Shown here piece by piece: positions 1 through 9,900 of a stretch of DNA of 17,886 bases; position 1 is the stretch's first letter, and every line of letters starts with the position of its first letter. The DNA is from an uncultured Chlorobiaceae bacterium (GTDB lineage: Bacteria > Bacteroidota > Chlorobiia > Chlorobiales > Chlorobiaceae). The position numbers were made by a program, and so were the translations under genes. The notes beneath the pieces were generated by a model. It was not told where the DNA came from. It ran no database searches and saw only the letters and a list, made by a program, of their open reading frames with translations. The DNA lies in assembly GCA_903874585.1 (NCBI GenBank), contig CAIQSY010000001.1, forward strand, positions 1 through 17,886, in the 5' to 3' direction.

Positions 1-3
1 CCA

Positions 4-842
4 CTTATAATTGCACCAATGTGGAATTGAAATTGTCGACGCGCTTCGCGTTAGTCCAAGCGGAATCTTGACTTATAATTGCACCAATGTGGAATTGAAA
101 TGTAGCATAATCAATAAGATTGTAATGAGCTTCAGCTCTTATAATTGCACCAATGTGGAATTGAAATGAGGCCGGAGGCGATTAGCCTCCGACCGGAACA
201 TATTCTTATAATTGCACCAATGTGGAATTGAAATTTGCCGCGAACGCTCAAAACGACAACCGGAACAACGGCCGCTTATAATTGCACCAATGTGGAATTG
301 AAATGCAACACCTCATCTAAAAAACACGGAATTAGATAGCCGCTTATAATTGCACCAATGTGGAATTGAAATTACGAACGCGAACACGTGGTTCTATAGG
401 AGCATCCATCTTATAATTGCACCAATGTGGAATTGAAATGTTGTTTGTCCTGTGCCTGAAACGCCTGAAAGTTGGTTCTTATAATTGCACCAATGTGGAA
501 TTGAAATTCGCAACGGTCTGGCTGCTCACGTTATCGTCAAACTGCTTATAATTGCACCAATGTGGAATTGAAATAATTCAGATAGTACATCTACGTTTAA
601 CTCTTCATACTTATAATTGCACCAATGTGGAATTGAAATCCGTAATTGGAAAACCTTGAAAACATATACCGACCGTCTTATAATTGCACCAATGTGGAAT
701 TGAAATTAAGAATGTCACTTGCGGACAAAAAAGCAGCTATACGCCTTATAATTGCACCAATGTGGAATTGAAATACGTGAACGCAACAAACTCACCCTCG
801 TCATCAGCGCCACTTATAATTGCACCAATGTGGAATTGAAAT
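4..842 (+). CRISPR. CRISPR array, 13 repeats and 12 spacers, continuing off the left edge
   Basis: Thirteen identical 30-bp repeats start at 4, 72, 138, 205, 275, 343, 410, 478, 545, 610, 677, 745 and 813. Each begins CTTATAATTG and ends GGAATTGAAAT. The bases on both sides of each repeat vary from copy to copy, which fixes the repeat length at 30. The 12 spacers are unique and 35-40 bp long, mostly 37-38. The ATTGAAAT 3' end is the usual 8-nt crRNA handle of type I-B and some type III systems, so the array probably reads on the plus strand with its leader to the left, outside the window. The final copy (813-842) shows no decay, unlike many leader-distal terminal repeats. No cas gene is visible, so the subtype is an inference from repeat form and length. 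Confidence 0.98.
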
Positions 843-864
843 TGCTGCACGCATTTGAGAAAAA
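843..864 (+). other. possible truncated 13th CRISPR spacer
   Basis: After the last intact repeat there are 22 bases before a GGGTTCTTCG sequence that looks like the left end of the ISL3-type element. A normal spacer here is 35-40 bp, so this may be the stump of a spacer interrupted by the insertion. It could equally be ordinary array-flanking DNA. Confidence 0.35.
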
Positions 865-1634
865 GGGTTCTTCGTAGATTATCATGGGTGAAATGTAATA
901 AAGTGGTAATTTGACGCATTTTGATATTATGGAAAATTTAACGACTCATTACCGGCAATTGTTAGGGCTACCAGCAACATGGGCAGTTGATGATGTCAAT
1001 TTATCGCTTACCGATCAGCTTGTTGCCGTTCGGCTGCGGTTCATTGGCGAATGCAATTTGAGACCAGAATCATTGCCCGCATTCCACGGTATCAGTGTAT
1101 AGAGTGTGGTGTTAAGACGATAACGGTTCTCTGGGCGGGGCTGGTTGTCACTCCCGTTTTACCCTCATGTTTGAAGGTTTTGCTGTTGGTGTTGATGCAG
1201 CATTGCAGCTCGGTGCAGTCGGCCGCTAAGCTGCTCCGATTGGACTGGCATACGGTCGATGAGATCATGAACGCAAGCTGTGAAATACGGACTTGATCGT
1301 CGTGAACCAGAGGCGGCTGAGCATCTTGGTCTCGATGAAAAAAGCTTCAAAAAAGGGTACCGATATATCACCTTGCTCAACGATCTTGACGATGGTCGCG
1401 TGGTTTGATATGGTTGAAGAACGGACGATTGAAAGCAAATACCTGAATGAGTCTGTTCGCGAGGTAAGGCGATAAGAATCGCAAGAACTCAGCAAACAAG
1501 GTGATAAAACGCTTGTTGGCTCACAATTTTCGTGGCTGCGCAATCCCGAAAACATGAGCAGTGCGCAACGAGCAACGTTGGATCTATTGATGGAAGTTGA
1601 TCTGAAAACAGGCGTTGCCTGATCAATCAAAAAC
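865..1634 (+). mobile_element. degenerate ISL3-family insertion sequence remnant
   Basis: This stretch holds a broken ISL3-family transposase preceded by a probable left terminus starting GGGTTCTTCGTAGATTATC at 865. ISL3 elements commonly start with GG and a CTT-containing end; that resemblance is from memory. No matching inverted right end occurs before the ptsI stop codon at 1653, so the right end is lost or diverged. The element is convergent with ptsI and ends within about 20 bp of its stop. It cannot move by itself. Boundaries are approximate. Confidence 0.7.
911..1634 (+). pseudogene. ISL3-family transposase pseudogene
   Basis: Translated pieces in three frames line up in order with ISL3 transposases. 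Frame one from 911 gives the N-terminus (HYRQLLGLPATWAVDDVNL). From 1051 another frame gives MQFETRIIARIPRYQCIEC and a segment like the family's helix-turn-helix region, LLRLDWHTVDEIM. A third frame from 1280 gives LGLDEKSFKKGYRYITLLND, which carries the first catalytic Asp. After a shift near 1400 the sequence reads SKYLNESVREVRR, a TAA at 1473, then FSWLRNPENMSSAQR and DLKTGVA, and a TGA at 1620 where the family usually has Trp. About 25 codons of the N-terminal zinc ribbon are missing near 1050. About 50-55 codons, including the second catalytic Asp, are missing near 1430. The likely original start is ATG at 929. The family assignment is firm; the gene is dead. Confidence 0.85.
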
Positions 1635-1652
1635 GGGCATCGTCTGTCGTGC

Positions 1653-3434
1653 TCAATGTGCAGCCTGGAACGCCTCCAGGAGTACTTTGATGGCGGCAGC
1701 ACTATCAAGCTTCAAACACTCCTGTGCAAGAGCCTCAGCTTCAGCAATTGTATAGTGCGATACTTGCGATTTCAACGTTGGAATATCAGAGATGACCATG
1801 CTGAATCTTCGCAGTCCGCATCCCAGCAGGAATGGAAGCGCCAGAGGGTCGGAGCCCATATCGCCACAAATGGTTGTTTTGCAATGGTTTTTGTTGCTGG
1901 TGGTGATAATACGGTAGAGTTGGCGAATAATGCTTGGGTGAAATTTATCGAATAAATCCTGCACAATAACGTTGTTTCTATCAACCGCCAGTGTGTATTG
2001 CGTGAGATCGTTGGTGCCGATGCTGATGAAATCGGCACATTGTGTGATTTCGTCAATCAGTTCAACGGCGGCGGGAATCTCAATCATCGCGCCAACTCGC
2101 GGTCTCTCCACTTGCTCATTGGTCTCCAGTGTCAGCTCGGCATAGTGTTTTTCAACACACTCCTGAACGTACCGTATTTCATCGAGCGATATCACCATCG
2201 GAATGAGAATATTCACATTGCCCATCCGGTTTGCCTTTACAGCCGCTTTCACCTGTGCATTGAGTATTTTTGGCAGATCAAGCAATATTCTGATGCCACG
2301 CCATCCCAAATTTGGATTTGGCTCCTTGACGGGTGAGTAAATCAACTTGTCGCCACCAATATCAAAGAGTCGAATATCGAGAGGCTTTGGCGCAATCGCT
2401 TCGGCCATTTCCTTATAATTGGCAAATTGTTCCGATTCGCTCGGAACTTTGGTTCCTTCAGTAAAGAGGTTTTCGCTTCTGAAAAGTCCTACACCGTCAG
2501 CGCCCGCACTGCTTATTGCATACACCTCCTCTTTGAAATCGATGTTGGCATAAAAGGTGATTCTGACACCACATTTTGTTGTGGCAGGCAAATCGGCTGT
2601 TAATGATGTATTCATCTCATTTTTTTTCGCCTCATCCTGAAGATGGCAATAGTGCTCAACGGTTTTATCTTTTGGATGAATAATCACGGTGCCGGTGGTG
2701 CCGTCGATAATCATTGGTGTACCGGTTGTTACCTTTTCTGAGATATTGCCGAGCCCAACCACAATTGGAATGTTGAGTGATTTACAGATGAGTGAGATGT
2801 GCGAGGTTTTGCCTCCAGCATCGGTGATAAAGCCTTTGACGTTGCTGCGGCTCAGGAGGATAATATCAGCCGGCGAAAGATTATCGGATGCAACAATAAC
2901 CCCTTCAGGTATCCATGAGTGGAGCTTTCTGATGTGCAGATTGCGGATAATCCGATCTTTGATATCGTGCAAATCATCAGCGCGTTCCTGAAAAATAACA
3001 CTCTCAGAGTTGGTGAAATTTTCGAGATAGCGATCGAACTCTTCGGAAATAACCAAATGTGCGCCTTTGCGCTCCGAACGGATGCGATTGGTAATGCTGT
3101 CGATCAAGACGGGATCGTGCAGCATCATTATTTGTGCCTGAAAGAGATTGGAGTAACTTTTGCCAAGTTTTCTAATGGTAATCTGCTCAATTTTCTGCAG
3201 TTCATGCTCAGATCGGTTCAAGGCAGTCAGAAATCGCTCAATCTCGTCATTGATATTTTTGTCGTTCAGCTCTCTGACTTCATGACTGCTCTCTTCCTTG
3301 ACGAACACATAACACTCACCAATCGTGATGCCTCGTGAACCACCAATACCTTGGTAGGTTGCTTCTCTACCTTTTGCACACTCTTGTTTTGTACTCCTGC
3401 TTCCAAAGTTCGCTGGTGGTGTTGCGTCCTGCAT
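1653..3434 (-). CDS. ptsI: phosphoenolpyruvate-protein phosphotransferase (PTS enzyme I)
   Basis: Enzyme I moves phosphate from PEP to its own histidine and then to HPr; it is cytoplasmic. The 593-residue product has the N-terminal domain from about residue 28 (YQGIGGSRGITIG), the phospho-histidine loop GGKTSHISLICKS with His212, and the C-terminal TIM barrel. In the barrel are GADGVGLFRSENLF (311-324), GAMIEIPAAVELI (448-460), SIGTNDLTQYTLAVDRNN (471-488) and TICGDMGSDP with the catalytic-type Cys523. All key residues appear intact. The first 26 or so residues extend beyond the usual start, but no other start codon is available in between, so ATG 3434 stands despite a poor ribosome site. It lies 10 bp behind dnaB and is the last gene of the minus-strand block. 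No HPr or sugar transporter gene is in view, so a regulatory rather than transport role is possible. Its 3' end abuts the ISL3 remnant. Confidence 0.96.
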   Translation of the reverse strand: MQDATPPANFGSRSTKQECAKGREATYQGIGGSRGITIGECYVFVKEESSHEVRELNDKNINDEIERFLTALNRSEHELQKIEQITIRKLGKSYSNLFQAQIMMLHDPVLIDSITNRIRSERKGAHLVISEEFDRYLENFTNSESVIFQERADDLHDIKDRIIRNLHIRKLHSWIPEGVIVASDNLSPADIILLSRSNVKGFITDAGGKTSHISLICKSLNIPIVVGLGNISEKVTTGTPMIIDGTTGTVIIHPKDKTVEHYCHLQDEAKKNEMNTSLTADLPATTKCGVRITFYANIDFKEEVYAISSAGADGVGLFRSENLFTEGTKVPSESEQFANYKEMAEAIAPKPLDIRLFDIGGDKLIYSPVKEPNPNLGWRGIRILLDLPKILNAQVKAAVKANRMGNVNILIPMVISLDEIRYVQECVEKHYAELTLETNEQVERPRVGAMIEIPAAVELIDEITQCADFISIGTNDLTQYTLAVDRNNVIVQDLFDKFHPSIIRQLYRIITTSNKNHCKTTICGDMGSDPLALPFLLGCGLRRFSMVISDIPTLKSQVSHYTIAEAEALAQECLKLDSAAAIKVLLEAFQAAH

Positions 3435-3444
3435 AAATAATGAG

Positions 3445-4968
3445 TTAAAATGGTGCGTCGTCCTGGGCGATAAATGCGCCCTCCTTCGATTTTTGCGTAT
3501 CCACTAAAGCTGGAGCGTGGTGCTCTTGCGCGTATGAAGCGCTGGACTCTTCGTTGCTTGTAATATACGCATTTGCGGTGGATTGAAAACGCCCGTAATT
3601 TTTAAGAAACAGCAGTCGGATATCTCCAATCGGACCGTTTCGCTGTTTGCCGATAACAATTTCAACCACATCTTTGGTCGATGAACCATCTTCAAAGGTG
3701 GTTTTGCCATACATTTCCGGGCGAGAGAGGAACATCACGACGTCAGCATCCTGCTCAATCGAGCCCGATTCACGAAGATCGCTGAGCTGTGGTCGTCGGT
3801 CTCCCGAACGTTGTTCGACGGATCGGTTCAACTGCGCCAGCGCAATAACTGGAATATTCAGCTCCTTGGCTAACGCCTTCAGCGACCGCGATATCTGCGC
3901 AATCTCCTGCTCACGGTTGGTTCTGCCATCCCTCACCGGTGTCACCAACTGCAAGTAATCGACCACCACCATGCCGATGTTGTGCTCCTGCTTCATTCGT
4001 CTGGTTTTGGCGGCAAGCTCCATAATGGAGATACCGGGCGTGTCGTCAATAAAGAGCTTGGCTTCATTCAGCTTGTCCATGCTGTTGATGATGCGCCCCA
4101 TCATTTCTGGCGTAATGCGTCCTGTTCTTACCAACTGCGATTCAACATAAGCTTCAGCGCACATCAACCTGATAGCGAGCTGCACTTCCGCCATTTCAAG
4201 GCTGAAAAAGAGCACCGGAGTATCGAAATCCACAGCGGCGTTTCGTGCCACTGCGAGCGCGAGCGCGGTTTTACCGGCTGATGGACGTGCAGCAATAATA
4301 ATCATGTCGGAGGGCTGAAAACCTGCAGTAAGCTGATCGAGTTCGGAGAATCCAGAGCCAACGCCGGTCACTGATGATTGCGAAGCACGCAAACTCTCAA
4401 GCATTCTTATGCCATTTTTTACCAGCTCTTTAATTAATGCGGCTTTCTTTTTGATACCAGCCTGGGAGATATTGAAGAACTGCTGGGAAGCGTGTTCGAC
4501 AAGATCAAAAATATCCATTGATGAGCTGTACGCGGCGCCGGAAATTTTCGCTGAAATGGAGATCATACGGCGGTAGAGGTATTTCTCCTTCGCCAAGCGC
4601 GCGTAATATTCGATATTGGCGGCGCTGATTACTTTGCCGGAGAGTTCGGCGAGATAGTGCCGACCGCCGACCGGCTCAAGCTCGTTCATTTTCAGCAGCT
4701 CTTCGCTGACGGTGATAATGTCGATTGCCTGGCGCTTGTGGTAGAGCTGCATCATCGCCTTAAAAATGATCTGATGGCGACGTTCATAAAAAACCTCTTC
4801 GCCGTTATCGCCAAAAATCTGAATCACCTGTTCAATAGGGTCGTCTTCAAGCAAAATGCAGGCGAGAACCTCCTGCTCAATTTCGGTGGAGTAAGGTGGA
4901 ACGCGACTCTCTTGACTGAAATCGATATCCTTGCTGAAATCTATGGCGACGGGTGCTTTCTTGATCAT
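3445..4968 (-). CDS. dnaB: replicative DNA helicase DnaB
   Basis: DnaB is the hexameric helicase that opens DNA at the replication fork in the 5'-3' direction and recruits primase. The 507-residue protein has the N-terminal domain (about 22-125, starting VPPYSTEIEQEVLACIL), a linker, and a RecA-type motor domain. The Walker A motif ARPSAGKTA is at 227-235, the Walker B region reads MVVVDYLQL, the DnaB signature includes LSDLRESGSIEQDADVVMFL, and the arginine-finger region reads KQRNGPIGDIRLLFL. The length is normal and there is no intein. Its ATG overlaps the stop of the upstream glycosylase gene by 4 bp (ATGA), which suggests translational coupling. ptsI follows after 10 bp. Confidence 0.98.
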   Translation of the reverse strand: MIKKAPVAIDFSKDIDFSQESRVPPYSTEIEQEVLACILLEDDPIEQVIQIFGDNGEEVFYERRHQIIFKAMMQLYHKRQAIDIITVSEELLKMNELEPVGGRHYLAELSGKVISAANIEYYARLAKEKYLYRRMISISAKISGAAYSSSMDIFDLVEHASQQFFNISQAGIKKKAALIKELVKNGIRMLESLRASQSSVTGVGSGFSELDQLTAGFQPSDMIIIAARPSAGKTALALAVARNAAVDFDTPVLFFSLEMAEVQLAIRLMCAEAYVESQLVRTGRITPEMMGRIINSMDKLNEAKLFIDDTPGISIMELAAKTRRMKQEHNIGMVVVDYLQLVTPVRDGRTNREQEIAQISRSLKALAKELNIPVIALAQLNRSVEQRSGDRRPQLSDLRESGSIEQDADVVMFLSRPEMYGKTTFEDGSSTKDVVEIVIGKQRNGPIGDIRLLFLKNYGRFQSTANAYITSNEESSASYAQEHHAPALVDTQKSKEGAFIAQDDAPF

Positions 4969-5621
4969 TGGTTCTTTTGCTTTTCACTCGGTGACGTTGT
5001 TCCGCAGAGAGATGCGTAATGACGCATCATGACCTGAATATCTTCCCAGCAGCCGCGTTTCCAGTTGGGGTTACGCAGCAGGGCAGCGGGATGATAGGTA
5101 ATAAAACAGTCATATCCTTTCCATTGTATCAGCTTTCCTCTCATGGCGCCCAACGACAGCGTATTATCGAGAATGGTGTTGGCGGCCACTTTGCCAAGCA
5201 TCAGAATCACCTTTGGCTGGATAATGTGCAGTTGCTGGAGTAACCACGGCATACAGCTTGCAATTTCATCGCTCTGAGGATTGCGGTTGCCGGGCGGACG
5301 GCATTTCAGGATGTTGCAGATATACACCTCTTCGCGCTGAAATCCTGCTGCCAGCAGAATTTTGTCGAGAAGCTGACCCGACCTGCCCACAAACGGACGA
5401 CCAGAAGCGTCCTCTTCCGCGCCAGGCGCTTCGCCAATAACGACCAGATTTGCAGCAGGATTGCCTTCGCCAAACACAAAGTTCAGTCGGCTTCCGGCAA
5501 GGGTGCATTGCTGGCAACTCTTTGCTGTTTCGAACAAACGTGCCAGTTCAGCAGATGCCGTGTTGGGATTTTTTTCTGCTGGAGCAGATGATTGCTCTTC
5601 ATCGAATAAAAGACCTTGCAT
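4965..5621 (-). CDS. udg: family 4 uracil-DNA glycosylase, [4Fe-4S] type
   Basis: The product removes uracil from DNA at the first step of base excision repair. The 218-residue sequence has the family-4 motif GEAPGAEEDASGRPFVGRSG (63-82), followed by QLLD, then the conserved ILKCRPPGNRNP (104-115) and the C-terminal TYHPAALLRNP (175-185). Four cysteines, C36, C39, C107 and C123, match the expected iron-sulfur ligands in spacing and context. The first 25 residues are low in conserved features and may be a flexible tail. The gene starts 23 bp after coaBC and ends overlapping the dnaB start by 4 bp. Older annotations call this family phage SPO1 DNA polymerase-related; glycosylase is the better name. 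Confidence 0.93.
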   Translation of the reverse strand: MQGLLFDEEQSSAPAEKNPNTASAELARLFETAKSCQQCTLAGSRLNFVFGEGNPAANLVVIGEAPGAEEDASGRPFVGRSGQLLDKILLAAGFQREEVYICNILKCRPPGNRNPQSDEIASCMPWLLQQLHIIQPKVILMLGKVAANTILDNTLSLGAMRGKLIQWKGYDCFITYHPAALLRNPNWKRGCWEDIQVMMRHYASLCGTTSPSEKQKNQ

Positions 5622-5644
5622 GAAAAATATGACGTTTTCAGTGG

Positions 5645-6874
5645 TTAGAGCTGTTTTTGGGGCAAAAGTTTTTCTATGGCGTCAAGGAGCTTGCCTGCGG
5701 CATCATCCTTTGTCAGCAGCGGTAATTCTATGGTGAAGCCATCGCGCGCTATCAGCGTCAACACATTAGTATCAACCTCAAAACCTGAAGTTTTTCGATT
5801 AAAGATGTTAAAAGCAATAAGATCGAGGTTTTTGTCGATCAGTTTTTGCTGTGCAAATCCAAGTCCGCTTTCAGTTTCAAGCGCAAATCCAACAGCAAGT
5901 TGCCGATGCTTTTTCTGCTTCCCGAAGTCGGCGATAATGTCGGGATTTTTAATCAGCGTGATGGTCATCTCCTCTGCATCTTTTTTCATTTTTCCATCGA
6001 ATGACAATGCTGGTCGATAATCTGCGACCGCCGCAGCGCCGATAAAAATATCACAATCGACGAAAAAACTCCGGGCGGCAGCGTGCATCTCTGCGGCGCT
6101 CTCCACATCAATGCGTTCAATGCCAGCGGGTGTTGCAAGATGCACCGGACCGGTAATAAGCGTCACGTTGGCGCCTCGTTGTACTGCGGCGCGGGCGAGT
6201 GCAAAGCCCATTTTTCCCGATGAGTAGTTGGAGATAAAGCGCACACCGTCGATTTTTTCCCGTGTTGGACCTGCTGTTATTACCACCAATTTGCCCTCAA
6301 GCACTGAACGTTGCGACGTTGTTTGTAACGCATATTCAAGAGCGGTGAGGATGGATTCTGGTTCAGGCATACGGCCAAGCCCGCATTGACCGGAGGCAAG
6401 CTCACCGCTTTCAGGGTTGATGATGTGGCAGCCCTGATCGGCAAGAGTTTTAATATTTCGCTGTACGGAGGGTGAAAGAAACATCTGCCCATCCATTGCT
6501 GGAAAAATCAGCACAGGCTTGTTCGGACGCAGCGTAATAAAACAGGTTGAGAGCATGTCGTCGCAAAGACCAGCAGCGAGCTTGGCAAGCGTGTGCGCGG
6601 TGGCTGGGGCAATCACGAAAGCATCAGCCCATTCGCCGAGAGAGATGTGGCTGGTGAAATCGGTGTTGCGCGTATCCGTTGCGGGAAATATCGAACGATA
6701 TACCGGCTCACCTGAGACCGTTGCCAGCGAAAGCTCACTCACAAATCGAGAGCCGCCTTCGGTGAGTGCCACCCGAACGTTGGCACCTCTTTTTTTCAGC
6801 AATCGCACGAACTGCGGTGTTTTATAAGCAGCAATTCCACCACTGATGCCGACGATGATATTTTTACCTTTCAC
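5645..6874 (-). CDS. coaBC: bifunctional CoaBC: phosphopantothenoylcysteine decarboxylase / phosphopantothenate-cysteine ligase
   Basis: CoaBC performs two steps of coenzyme A synthesis: the CoaB half joins cysteine to 4'-phosphopantothenate, and the flavin-dependent CoaC half decarboxylates the product. I choose GTG at 6874 (409 residues) because GAGGAA lies 7 bases upstream and the protein then begins MKGKNIIVGISGGIAAYK, the normal family start. The open frame reaches back to a GTG at 6913. With this start the catalytic CoaC His in TSHISLGEWAD is residue 76, against His75 in E. coli. CoaB motifs are present: TAGPTREKIDGVRFISNYSSGKMGFALA, AAVADYRP and KNPDIIA. In CoaC the usual PxMN motif reads PAMDGQM, and the Cys of the ACGD..GPGRM loop is Ser with a Cys three residues later (ASGQCGLGRM). 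tamB ends 42 bp upstream. Confidence 0.95.
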   Translation of the reverse strand: MKGKNIIVGISGGIAAYKTPQFVRLLKKRGANVRVALTEGGSRFVSELSLATVSGEPVYRSIFPATDTRNTDFTSHISLGEWADAFVIAPATAHTLAKLAAGLCDDMLSTCFITLRPNKPVLIFPAMDGQMFLSPSVQRNIKTLADQGCHIINPESGELASGQCGLGRMPEPESILTALEYALQTTSQRSVLEGKLVVITAGPTREKIDGVRFISNYSSGKMGFALARAAVQRGANVTLITGPVHLATPAGIERIDVESAAEMHAAARSFFVDCDIFIGAAAVADYRPALSFDGKMKKDAEEMTITLIKNPDIIADFGKQKKHRQLAVGFALETESGLGFAQQKLIDKNLDLIAFNIFNRKTSGFEVDTNVLTLIARDGFTIELPLLTKDDAAGKLLDAIEKLLPQKQL

Positions 6875-6916
6875 AACGCAATTCCTCACATTAATTGTTG
6901 AGATGATTGGCACTTT

Positions 6917-9900
6917 TTACTTTTTGGGATCATTGTTGTCTGATGATGGCGTCAAGCGTTTCCAGAACTCGCTCCAAGATTGGAATTGCTCTTTATAAGA
7001 GAGGCTGAGACCCCATGTTTCTGTTGGTTTCTGCAGATTAGAGCTGACGTTATTGTTGCCACTTTGCCCGAATGAACGTAACGCTTCAACATATATTTTT
7101 GGTGTAATTCTGTACTCAAGTTTTTGTGACGTACCGTAATAATCTGTAAATGCGGAACTGCTTAAATTTGGAGAGTTGCCAGTACCGATAAAACGGACTT
7201 TGCCATTTGTTCCCGGTACACTCATGGCAACATACAAATCAAGGCCGCTTAACTCACCTTTATTATCAACACCAACATTAACGTTAAAACTCTCAATGCC
7301 GCCAATGCCTTGAATGAGTTTTGAAATTCTTGATGATAAAATACCCGTACCTGCTGAAAATCCTGCACTGGATACGGCAAGATTGCTGTTTTCGCTCTTG
7401 CTTCCCGGTTTGATGTACCACTGTTTTGCCAGCAGCATCGATATGACGTTTAACTCCGCATTCGGGTCAATCTGGCTGGTGTGTTTGCCAATGGTGTTAT
7501 CGCGAGCATAAGGTTGACTCTCTTCGTTGAGATAATAGCCCATGCTTACCTGCGGCGTGTTCAACGTACCTGTAATTGCCAGCAGCAGATTGACGTTATC
7601 GCGTTGACCACTCTGTACGTTGGTGGTCGAGACGAATTTGCTGCCATACAGGTTCTCAAGTGTGCCACTGCGAATATCGACATTGTTCCATCTCATTTGA
7701 GCGCCATCCTGCAAATCAAAGTTGGTATTTGAGAACTTGTATTTTCCTCCGATAATATTCACAGAACCAAACAGACGGTAGTTTTGATTGTTTTTATTGA
7801 CCACCAGTGAGAGATTATTAATAGAGGTTTCAAGCGCTTCGCCTCGGTTGCTGTCGAAAATCATGCTGTATTTGAGTGGTTCAATACTGGTGAGTTTCAA
7901 CTGATGAATCTGCAGGATATCAAGCAGTGAGTGATAAAATTCCGTAGCTTTTGTTGGTTTTTCCTCAACGTCACTGTTGACTTTTGCAATACTTTTGTTC
8001 CGTGGTACAAAGGTGAGAAATTTATCGGAGCCAACATATTTGGTACTTTCGTTTGCACCAGACCGATAAAGTGTAAAATCAGCAGCATCAATACGCATCT
8101 CTCCCTCAATAATGGGTGCCGAGAGGCTGCCGCGCATTGCAATGTTGTCCGTTGTGCCGATAATGGTACCATAGGAGGTGTCATCGCCGTTGTCTTCTTT
8201 ATTAAAGAGCAGCAGTCTGTTTATTACTGCTGTAAGTGCGAGTGTTTTTGGTTTCAGTTCTTCCAGATACACCAAGCCACTGATCGTGCCATTTCCTTTA
8301 TTGCTATCGTTGATCGTGATATTGCGCAGTTCAATAGCGTGGGGTGTAATCGCCAAATCGCCATTAAGCCGATAGGTAACCTGTGTCGGTGCAATGGTAG
8401 CAATGGTATTACGCAGATGTGTGGTCATCACAATCTCTGGTTGTGGCATGTTGCCTTGAACGCGCAGTGTTGTGGGTAGAACACCCTCTATTGCGGAAAA
8501 GAGCGGAAACACGAGCGTTATAAACTCAGCGGGGAGATTATCAGAGGTGAAGGAGGCGCTAACAGGTTGCTGGTCAATTATTTTCCATTTCAAGGGAAAG
8601 TAACTGAGGGATAGAGGAATGGTGCCACCACCGGCAATGGTGCTGTTTGCGCTGTCGTTTATTCCCTTGTTTGTACTGGGAACATTGCTGCGAAGCTCGA
8701 AACGAAGTTGATTGCCACGGTGAGTGCCGGTGCTGATAAGTGAACCAAGGGCAAAGTCGTTATAACGGAGATTATCACCTTTGATGGTGAATGCGCTGGT
8801 TTTAGCATCAGGCTCGCCGCTGACGCTGAGTGCAGCATCAATCGTTCCCGACAGCTTGTTGAGTATGGTGCTGTTTGCCCCTAATTGTTTCAATTCATTG
8901 ATGTCGATGTCACGCAGCGTGCATGAAAAAGTTCCGGGTACTGCATTGCTGAGTTCACCATCAACAACAATCTGCTGACCACCTTTTGCTATGCTCAAAT
9001 GGTTAAAGTTCGCTGATGTTGCGCCAATCACAATGGTCGAATTGGCGGCAGTTTGCCATACGCCAGCCGCATCTTTCACGGCAAATTGTTTTACAAGAAC
9101 GTTATAACTGTTACCATTTTTTGTGCCGGCAACTTTTGCTGCAATGCTTTTTGCCGGATCCGCTATAGCGAGGTCAACCGATCCTTCAAGGTGTGAGGGT
9201 GAGTAGATGCCGGAAAAGAGTGCATTGTTTGCCTCTGTTGTGGCAATGGTGATCGACTTGGCTTTACCCGCTATCGATGCGTGTTGTACGCCGAGATCGG
9301 TACAAGTCAACCCAAGCTCCATCGCGAGTTGTTGTGCTGCCATCACGCCTTCAGCACGCACATTTGCTGCGTCGATAATGGCGTTGATTGTGCATTGGCC
9401 CTCTTGGTAGCTTGCCTGCCCCTCTGCCTTGCCTTGCACTGTTATGCCATTCATCGGCCAGAGCAGTGTCAGTGGCGATATATCTTTTACCTTGATTCTG
9501 TAGTTGACCGTAAATGGTTTATCGAGCCTGTGCGCTGTAACTGCTGGTGCGCTTTCGTCGGACGACCAGATATTTTGTGTGGCAATTTCCTGCGCAATTC
9601 CTGCGCTGGCAAAGCTGCCAAGATTGAGCAAGTCGTTAAACGAGTATGCCCCTTCGGCAAGCAGATCAACAAAATCGCTGTTAATGTTGGTGCGTGAATA
9701 AGCGTCATGCTGCACAATTTCAATGGCAATCTTCGTCTTGTCCTTAATCGCAAAACCGTTAAGCAGTGAAGGCTCAAACTGTAGTTCACTGCTGATATTG
9801 AGCTTCTTGGGGTCAAAGCCTGAGCCTTGCAGGGTAAAACTGCCACTCAGGTCAGTGGTCGGTACGTGAGACGGGAAAATGTCTGCAAGATTAAGCTTCG

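Noticed and set aside
911..1296. Two small genes (63 and 81 codons) beside the CRISPR array
   Set aside because: They are overlapping pieces of one broken ISL3 transposase, not independent genes or cas genes.
1265..1708. 147-codon minus-strand open frame across the IS remnant
   Set aside because: It runs antisense to recognisable transposase segments and into the ptsI 3' end, and its product has no coherent domain.
7931..8479. 182-codon plus-strand open frame inside tamB
   Set aside because: It is antisense to well-supported tamB sequence and its translation looks like an arbitrary shadow; the same applies to 9917-10426 and 10071-10580.
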